Shown in pieces: positions 30,733-35,909 of a stretch of 35,909 nucleotides of DNA. Source of the stretch: Bradyrhizobium macuxiense. Its GTDB lineage: Bacteria > Pseudomonadota > Alphaproteobacteria > Rhizobiales > Xanthobacteraceae. A program made the position numbers and the translations under genes. The DNA lies in the NCBI RefSeq assembly GCF_001542415.1, contig NZ_LNCU01000112.1, positions 8,857 to 44,765 of the forward strand, given 5' to 3'. Within the stretch, counting starts at the first letter, position 1. Each line of letters opens with the position of its first letter. The notes beneath the pieces were generated by a model. That model worked only from the letters and a program-made list of their open reading frames with translations, searched no databases and had not been told where the DNA came from.

Positions 30733-31887
30733 ATGACCGATGCCGTCTCCATCACCCGCGATCTCGTTCGCTGCCCGTCCGTCACTCCGGCCGATGCCGG
30801 CGCGCTCGGCGTTCTCGAAAATCTGCTGAAGACCGCGGGCTTCGACGTCCATCGCGTGACTTTCTCGGAGCCCGGCACCGCCGACATCGACAATCTCTAT
30901 GCCCGCATCGGCAGCGCCGCGCCGCACATCACCTTTGCCGGCCACACCGACGTGGTGCCCCCCGGCGATGAATCGGCATGGACGGTCGGCGCGTTCTCCG
31001 GCGAGGTGAAGAACGGCTATCTCTACGGCCGCGGCGCGGTCGACATGAAGGGCGGCATCGCCTGCAGCGTCGCCGCGGTGCTGCAATATCTGAAGGACCA
31101 CAACGGCAAGTCAAAAGGCTCGATCTCGTTCCTGATCACCGGCGACGAGGAAGACGTCTCCATCAACGGCACCGTCAAGCTGCTGCAATGGTGTGCCGAG
31201 CGCGGCGAGAGGTTCGACCATTGCGTGCTCGGCGAGCCCTCGAATGTCGAGGTGCTCGGTGACATGATCAAGGTCGGCCGCCGTGGCTCGCAATCCGGTA
31301 CATTGATCGTCGATGGCGTGCAGGGCCATGTCGCCTACCCGCACCGCGCCTCCAACCCGGTGCCTGATATTTCGCGGCTGATCGTGGCGCTGAGCGACGA
31401 GCCGCTCGACCACGGCAGCGCGCAATTCCAGGCGTCGAATCTCGAATTCACCTCGGTCGATGTCGGCAACAGTGCGAGCAACGTGATCCCGGGCCAGGCC
31501 CGCGCCAAGTTCAACATCCGCTACAACGACAATCACACGCAGGAGAGCCTGCGGCAGCTCGTTGACGAGCGCTTGGTCAAGGCCTGCGGCAACCGCATCC
31601 GCGCTCACATCGAATGGATGCCGTCAAACTCCAACGTGTTCGTCACCAAGCCCGGGCCGTTCACCGACCTCGCGGTGGCCGCGATCGAGGAGGTCACCGG
31701 CCGCAAGCCGGAGCTGTCCACCTCGGGCGGCACCTCAGACGCGCGCTTCATCTCGAGCTACTGCCCGGTGATCGAATTCGGTCTGGTCGGCCAGACCATG
31801 CACCAGATCGACGAACGCGCGCCGGTGGCCGACCTGGAGAAGCTGACCAAGGTCTATCGCGGCATTCTGGATCGGTATTTTGCGTAG
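30733..31887 (+). CDS. dapE: Succinyl-diaminopimelate desuccinylase
   Basis: 384 residues, M20 metallopeptidase family. Metal-binding residues are H71 and D73 (FAGHTDVVP), D104 (GRGAVDMKGG) and the acidic pair E139-E140 (ITGDEEDV). The lid/dimer domain lies at about 180-290 and the C-terminal STSGGTSDARFI is the family hallmark. It removes succinate from succinyl-LL-diaminopimelate, two steps after dapD. GGGAGG precedes the ATG. The enzyme needs two zinc ions in the cytoplasm. It converges on truA, 63 bp away. Confidence 0.98.
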   Translation: MTDAVSITRDLVRCPSVTPADAGALGVLENLLKTAGFDVHRVTFSEPGTADIDNLYARIGSAAPHITFAGHTDVVPPGDESAWTVGAFSGEVKNGYLYGRGAVDMKGGIACSVAAVLQYLKDHNGKSKGSISFLITGDEEDVSINGTVKLLQWCAERGERFDHCVLGEPSNVEVLGDMIKVGRRGSQSGTLIVDGVQGHVAYPHRASNPVPDISRLIVALSDEPLDHGSAQFQASNLEFTSVDVGNSASNVIPGQARAKFNIRYNDNHTQESLRQLVDERLVKACGNRIRAHIEWMPSNSNVFVTKPGPFTDLAVAAIEEVTGRKPELSTSGGTSDARFISSYCPVIEFGLVGQTMHQIDERAPVADLEKLTKVYRGILDRYFA

Positions 31888-31950
31888 TCCTGCCGGTCGG
31901 CTGGACCAAAACATCGAAAACAACCCCATGCACAGTAGGGATTGGGGGCG

Positions 31951-32688
31951 CTAATAATCCACCCGCACCAGATACAGTCCCTCCGGCGGTGCGACCGGGC
32001 CACAGGCGGCGCGGTTGCGGGCGGCGAGCGCGGCGAACAGATCGTCCGCACTCCAGCGCCCCTCGCCGACCCAGACCAGCGATCCCACCATCGAGCGCAC
32101 CTGGCTGTGCAGGAACGAGCGCGCCGACGTCACGATGTTCACGGCATCGCCGTCGCGCGTGACGTCGAGCTGATCTAGCGTCTTCTCCGGTGATTTGGCC
32201 TGACACTCCGTGTCGCGGAAGGTCGTGAAATCGTGCTTGCCGAGCAGCCGCTGCGCGGCTGTATGCATGGCAGCGGCGTCGAGAGCGCGCGGCACACGCC
32301 AGACGCGGCCGATGTCGAGCGCAAGGTTCGCGCGCGTGTTGACGATGCGATAGAGATAGTGCCGCTTCGTCGCCGAGAAGCGCGCCTCGAAATCGTCAGG
32401 CACGATGTCGGCCGCAAGGACCGCGATCGGATTCGGGCGCAGATGCGCGTTCAGCCCGTCGCGAAACCGGCCCGGCGGAAAGCTCTTGGCGATGTCGCAA
32501 TGCGCGACCTGGCCGCGCGCGTGCACGCCGGCGTCGGTGCGGCCGGCGCCGTGGACGCGGACGTCTTCGCCGCAGATCGCCTTAACCGCCGCCTCCAGCG
32601 CGCCCTGCACGGTCGGCGCGGTGTCCTGGATCTGCCAGCCGGAGAACGGCGTGCCGTCATATTCGATGGTGAGCTTGTAGCGGGGCAT
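31951..32688 (-). CDS. truA: tRNA pseudouridine(38-40) synthase
   Basis: 245 residues. The catalytic Asp is D52 in GAGRTDAGVHARGQV (48-62), and the N-terminal RYKLTIEYDGTPFSGWQIQ and central ARFSATKRHYLYRI are family signatures. It isomerises uridines 38, 39 and 40 in the anticodon arm. It is third in the minus-strand order def-fmt-truA, but a repeat-bearing gap of 174 bases separates it from fmt, so co-transcription is likely but not certain. Confidence 0.97.
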   Translation of the reverse strand: MPRYKLTIEYDGTPFSGWQIQDTAPTVQGALEAAVKAICGEDVRVHGAGRTDAGVHARGQVAHCDIAKSFPPGRFRDGLNAHLRPNPIAVLAADIVPDDFEARFSATKRHYLYRIVNTRANLALDIGRVWRVPRALDAAAMHTAAQRLLGKHDFTTFRDTECQAKSPEKTLDQLDVTRDGDAVNIVTSARSFLHSQVRSMVGSLVWVGEGRWSADDLFAALAARNRAACGPVAPPEGLYLVRVDY

Positions 32689-32711
32689 AGATCCGATCTG
32701 GTTGAGCCGTC

Positions 32712-32855
32712 ATTGCCGGGCTTGCCGCCTTCGCTGAAGCATCGGCGCGCCTCAGACCGTAGCCTCGTCGAAGCCCTGGCGTAGACGGGACCCGGCAATC
32801 CATCGCCTTCAGGGCAAACTTTTTCGAGATGGATGCGCGGGTCAAGCCCGCGCAT
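32712..32855. repeat. Composite palindromic repeat between fmt and truA
   Basis: ATTGCCGGG (32712-32720) is the reverse complement of CCCGGCAAT (32791-32799), enclosing about 70 bases. A second hairpin, ATGCGCGGG-TCAAG-CCCGCGCAT (32833-32855), is perfect with a 9-bp stem. Its right flank (CATGACGATC) resembles the ends of the copy at 33831. The arrangement looks like two halves of one repeat element filling the space between fmt and truA. Confidence 0.75.
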
Positions 32856-32862
32856 GACGATC

Positions 32863-33798
32863 TCACGAAAGCCGCGCCGGCGGCTTCAGCGGCGTCCCGC
32901 GCAAAAAATCCGCCGCCTGCATCCGCGCCTTGCCTTCGCGCTGCAGCTCGAGCAGGCGGATCGCGCCATCGCCGCAGGCGATCGCAAGATTGCCGTCGAG
33001 CACGTCGCCGGGCGCGCCCGAACCCTTGGCCAGCTCGCAGCGCAGGATTTTCAGGCGCACCGGGGTGCCGCCATCATCCAGTTCCGCCCACGCGCCCGGG
33101 AACGGCGAGAGCCCGTGAATGTGCCGCAGCACCGCGTGCGCCGGCTTGCTCCAGTCGATCCGCGCCTCGGCCTTCTCGATCTTGGCGGCGTAGGTGACGC
33201 CGTCCTCGCTCTGCTTCCTGAACTGCAATCCGCCGCGCTCCAGCGCGCCCATCGCGCGCACCATCAGGTCGGCGCCGAGCGGCGCCAGCGCATCGTGCAG
33301 GTCGGACGCCGTCATACTGTCCGAAATCGCGAGCCGCTCGGCCATCGCGACGTCGCCGGTGTCGAGGCCGACATCCATCTTCATCACCATCACGCCGCTC
33401 TCGGCATCACCCGCCATGATGGCGCGGTTGATCGGGGCGGCGCCGCGCCAGCGCGGCAGCAGCGACCCGTGCAGATTGAAGCAGCCGAGCTTCGGCACAT
33501 CCAGGATCGCCTGGGGCAGGATCATGCCGTAGGCCACGACGACCGCAGCATCCGCATCATGCGCGCGAAATTCCTCGAGCGCTTCGGGCGTCTTCAGCGT
33601 CTTCGGCGTCAGGACGGGAATGCCGAGCCGTCGCGCCTCGCGCTCGACCGGCGTCGGCTGCAATTGCAGGCCGCGGCGGCCACCCGGCTTCGGCGCGCGG
33701 GTGTAGACGGCCACGACCTCATGGCCGTGCGCCACCAGCTCCAGCAGCGTCGGCACTGCGAAATCGGGCGTGCCCATGAAGATCAGGCGGAAAGGCAT
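32863..33798 (-). CDS. fmt: Methionyl-tRNA formyltransferase
   Basis: 311 residues from the ATG at 33798. The catalytic triad residues N108, H110 and D146 are present (GCFNLHGSLLPRWRGAAP and MDVGLDTGD). The N-terminus FRLIFMGTPDFAVPTL is the usual formyl-tetrahydrofolate-binding Rossmann start. The C-terminal OB-like domain spans about 205-311. It formylates initiator Met-tRNA. An upstream extension to 33861 is repeat-derived and not likely real. The order def-fmt is conserved in many bacteria; here a paired repeat fills the spacer. Confidence 0.97.
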   Translation of the reverse strand: MPFRLIFMGTPDFAVPTLLELVAHGHEVVAVYTRAPKPGGRRGLQLQPTPVEREARRLGIPVLTPKTLKTPEALEEFRAHDADAAVVVAYGMILPQAILDVPKLGCFNLHGSLLPRWRGAAPINRAIMAGDAESGVMVMKMDVGLDTGDVAMAERLAISDSMTASDLHDALAPLGADLMVRAMGALERGGLQFRKQSEDGVTYAAKIEKAEARIDWSKPAHAVLRHIHGLSPFPGAWAELDDGGTPVRLKILRCELAKGSGAPGDVLDGNLAIACGDGAIRLLELQREGKARMQAADFLRGTPLKPPARLS

Positions 33799-33830
33799 GC
33801 GGTCAGATTCTTCCGGGAGGATCCAATTTT

Positions 33831-33917
33831 CCTCATGGCCGGGCTTGTCCCGGTCATCCACGTCTTTGGCCCCTCCAGAAGGAAGACGTGGATGCCCGGG
33901 CCACGCCCGGGCATGAC
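33831..33917. repeat. Inverted pair of palindromic repeats between def and fmt
   Basis: Two copies face each other: one at 33831-33866 (core CCGGGCTTGTCCCGG, ending ATCCACGTCTT) and its inverse at 33883-33917 (starting AAGACGTGGAT, core GCCCGGGCCACGCCCGGGC). The inner 11 bases of each are exact complements and most of the outer bases match, so the RNA could form a stem of about 35 bp with a 16-base loop. Each copy is a short palindrome itself. Confidence 0.85.
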
Positions 33918-33933
33918 AGCGGAGAGCGTGCGG

Positions 33934-34461
33934 CTACTCCACCGCGCGCTTGGCGGCCTTGGCGAATTTCTTCAGCACGCGGTCGCGTTTCAGCTTCGAC
34001 AGATAGTCCACGAACAGCACGCCGTTGAGATGGTCGATCTCGTGCTGGATGCAGGTGGCGTACAGCCCCTCGGCATCCTCTTCATGCACCTTGCCGTTGA
34101 GATCCAGGAAACGGACGCGCACCCGCGCGGGACGTTCGACCTCCTCGTAATATTCGGGGATCGAGAGACAGCCCTCTTCATAGACCGACAGCTCTTCCGA
34201 GCGCGCAATGATCTCCGGATTGATGAAGACACGCGGTTTCGGCGTCGACTCGCCGTTCTCGTCGCGCTTCGCAAGGTCCATGGTGATCAGCCGCAGCGGC
34301 TGCGCGATCTGGATTGCCGCAAGCCCGATGCCGGGAGCGTCGTACATGGTCTCGAACATGTCGTCGGCGAGCTTGCGGATCTCCGGCGTCACCTTCTCGA
34401 CAGGTTTCGACACCAGCCGCAACTGCTTGTCCGGCAGGATGATGATTTCTCTGATAGCCAT
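33934..34461 (-). CDS. def: Peptide deformylase
   Basis: 175 residues, type I length. All three motifs are intact: GIGLAAIQ (44-51), EGCLS (96-100) with metal ligand C98, and QHEIDH (139-144) with ligands H140 and H144 and catalytic E141. It removes the formyl group from nascent proteins, the counterpart of Fmt downstream. It is first of the minus-strand cluster def-fmt-truA and divergent from rmuC; 170 bp separate the two starts and hold CtrA-type sites. Confidence 0.98.
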   Translation of the reverse strand: MAIREIIILPDKQLRLVSKPVEKVTPEIRKLADDMFETMYDAPGIGLAAIQIAQPLRLITMDLAKRDENGESTPKPRVFINPEIIARSEELSVYEEGCLSIPEYYEEVERPARVRVRFLDLNGKVHEEDAEGLYATCIQHEIDHLNGVLFVDYLSKLKRDRVLKKFAKAAKRAVE

Positions 34462-34512
34462 GCGCGCGATTTAAGCCGCTGACTTGCGGGGGTCAATGCG
34501 CTCTGGAACCGG

Positions 34513-34579
34513 TTAAGCCAGCCTTAACCACGTTTCTTCAGGTCGCGTTAACCGCGAAAATCAATGATGGATTAACCAT
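34513..34579. promoter_or_regulatory. Cluster of CtrA-like sites between def and rmuC
   Basis: TTAA-GCCAGCC-TTAACC (34513-34529) fits the full CtrA consensus TTAA-N7-TTAAC and is itself a GGTTAA...TTAACC dyad. TTAACC recurs at 34548-34553, and TTAACCAT, the exact half-site, is at 34572-34579. They lie 53-119 bp before the rmuC start and 52-118 bp before the def start, within promoter distance of both. The consensus is established for alphaproteobacterial CtrA; occupancy here is inference, since TTAACC is AT-rich and may occur by chance. Confidence 0.6.
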
Positions 34580-34631
34580 AAGCGTTCCCTCTTCGTTCGC
34601 GCTTCACGGCGAATCGGCTACAACGGATGGT

Positions 34632-35840
34632 ATGAACGAGATTCTCCTGACAATCGGCGACCTCCCCATCCGCGTCTCCGACGCGCTGATCGCCCTTGGC
34701 GTGCTGGCCCTGGTGCTGCTGCTGACCATTGCCGTGGTGATCGCGCGGGCGAGCCGGCGCGGCGCGGAACTCGCCGTCGCCCAGACCATCCGGGCCGACG
34801 AGTTGGAGGAGCGGCTCGCCGACATGCTGCGCGCCCAGAGCGAGGCATCCGGGCGGGTCGATGCCATGGCGCAGGCGCTGGCCGGCCGCCAGACCGAGAT
34901 GGCACGCGCCGTCAACGAGCGGCTCGATTCGGTGACCCATCGGGTCGGCCAGTCGATGGAACAGTCGACGCGCAACACGATGGACAGCCTCCGCGTGCTG
35001 CACGAGCGGCTCGGCATCATCGACCACGCACACAAGAACCTCAACGAGCTTACGACCCAGGTGACGACGCTGCGCGACGTACTCGCCAACAAGCAGTCGC
35101 GCGGCGCGTTCGGCCAGGCGCGGATGGAGGCGATCGTCCAGGACGGCATGCCGAAGGGCTCCTACGAGTTCCAGTATACGCTCACCACGGGCAAGCGGCC
35201 GGATTGCGTGGTGTTCCTGCCCGACCAGCGCCCGCTCTGCATCGACGCGAAGTTTCCGCTCGAGGCGATGACCGCGTTGCACGACGCGCGCAGCGACGAG
35301 GAGCGCAAGTTCGCGAGCCAGCGGCTGCGCGGCGACGTGCTGAAGCACGTCAGCGACATCGCGGAAAAATACCTGATCCCCGGCGAGACCCAGGACACCG
35401 CGCTGATGTTCGTGCCGTCGGAGTCGGTCTATGCCGAGATCCATGACGGCTTCGACGACGTGATCCAGAAGGCCTATCGCGCCCGCGTCGTGCTGGTCTC
35501 GCCGTCGCTGTTGATGCTGGCGATCCAGGTGATGCAGCAGATCCTGAAAGACGCGCGCATCCGCGACGCCGCCGACCAGATCCGCAACGAGGTGATGCAT
35601 CTCGGTGACGACCTGGCCCGCCTGCGCGAGCGCGTGGTGAAGCTGCAAAACCACTTCGGCCAGGTGAACGAGGATGTCAGGCAGATCCTGATCTCCGCCG
35701 ACAAGATCGAGAAGCGCGCCGGCCGCATCGAGGAGCTGGACTTCAGCAAGTCCGAAGCCCCGATCGAGGTTCCCCGCTTCGTCAAGACCGCGACGCCCGA
35801 GCTGTTCCCGGCCCCGCGCAAGCTGCAGGCGGGGGAATAA
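34632..35840 (+). CDS. rmuC: DNA recombination protein RmuC
   Basis: 402 residues. An N-terminal helix (ALIALGVLALVLLLTIAVVI, about 18-37) is followed by a coiled coil (about 50-140) and the RmuC domain (about 150-350) with GAFGQARMEAIV, YEFQYTL, CVVFLPDQRPLCIDAKFP and AYRARVVLVSPSLLMLAIQ. The D-x-V-x-F...IDAKFP pattern is the PD-(D/E)xK nuclease-like core. Genetic work in E. coli links RmuC to limiting inversions at short inverted repeats. It is anchored to the inner membrane. The start is divergent from def over CtrA-type sites. Confidence 0.93.
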   Translation: MNEILLTIGDLPIRVSDALIALGVLALVLLLTIAVVIARASRRGAELAVAQTIRADELEERLADMLRAQSEASGRVDAMAQALAGRQTEMARAVNERLDSVTHRVGQSMEQSTRNTMDSLRVLHERLGIIDHAHKNLNELTTQVTTLRDVLANKQSRGAFGQARMEAIVQDGMPKGSYEFQYTLTTGKRPDCVVFLPDQRPLCIDAKFPLEAMTALHDARSDEERKFASQRLRGDVLKHVSDIAEKYLIPGETQDTALMFVPSESVYAEIHDGFDDVIQKAYRARVVLVSPSLLMLAIQVMQQILKDARIRDAADQIRNEVMHLGDDLARLRERVVKLQNHFGQVNEDVRQILISADKIEKRAGRIEELDFSKSEAPIEVPRFVKTATPELFPAPRKLQAGE

Positions 35841-35868
35841 GCACTAGCGTCGCAACAAACTCGGTGGA

Positions 35869-35909
35869 TCGCCCGGCCTTGTGCGCAATTGCGCACTAGG
35901 ACCGGGCGA
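35869..35909. repeat. Nested palindrome after rmuC (cut by the window edge)
   Basis: A perfect 16-base palindrome GTGCGCAATTGCGCAC (35881-35896) lies inside outer arms TCGCCCGG (35869-35876) and CCGGGCGA (35902-35909). The arms run to the end of the window and may extend. No T-run is seen, so it is more likely a dispersed repeat than a simple terminator, though it would fold after rmuC. Confidence 0.75.

Overview
The window looks like chromosomal DNA of a GC-rich alphaproteobacterium of the Bradyrhizobium/Rhodopseudomonas group. The main reasons are the block rpmH-rnpA-yidC-engB-argB followed by dapD-dapE, the divergent def-fmt-truA cluster, DUF1036 proteins, CtrA-like sites, and several small palindromic repeats of the kind scattered through Bradyrhizobium genomes. 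I see no integrase, transposase, phage gene or CRISPR array. The genus is inferred from gene content and order, not from an alignment.

Left part (1-4400, minus strand): a likely signalling and envelope locus reads histidine kinase, NarL-type response regulator, small coiled-coil protein, one-span protein with an OmpA-like periplasmic domain, and a small Ras-like GTPase cut by the window edge. The cytoplasmic half of the OmpA-type protein contains a stretch resembling a Roadblock/longin fold, which in other systems binds small GTPases. Two identical TGAC-N4-GTCA sites 22 bp apart lie upstream of the kinase. This is the best candidate for an undescribed system.

4400-9920: small membrane or secreted proteins of unknown function, a dispersed repeat, then a MarR regulator with a well-formed operator in front of an isochorismatase-like protein (catalytic Cys replaced by Gly), a small membrane protein and an MFS exporter. 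A 63-residue zinc-ribbon protein is on the opposite strand.

10300-17860: a TetR regulator (TTG start behind a very strong ribosome binding site) and a ribose-type ABC importer operon. One permease is fused to a strictosidine-synthase/SMP-30-like beta-propeller. The next gene is a second, degenerate propeller, and the double ATPase follows. Start/stop overlaps couple the last three genes. The substrate is unknown.

17940-22840: an SH3-like secreted protein, a large membrane-anchored M23 peptidase with one altered metal-site residue, a YCII-like protein, tRNA-Arg(ACG) and an orphan membrane histidine kinase.

22840-35909: core genes. rpmH has a clear sigma70 promoter and a structured leader. 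rnpA, yidC, engB, a DUF423 protein, argB, a DUF1036 protein, a HAD nucleotidase, dapD and dapE follow on the plus strand. truA, fmt and def are on the minus strand, with palindromic repeats in both spacers. rmuC is divergent from def, and a CtrA-site cluster lies between them. The window ends in another nested palindrome.
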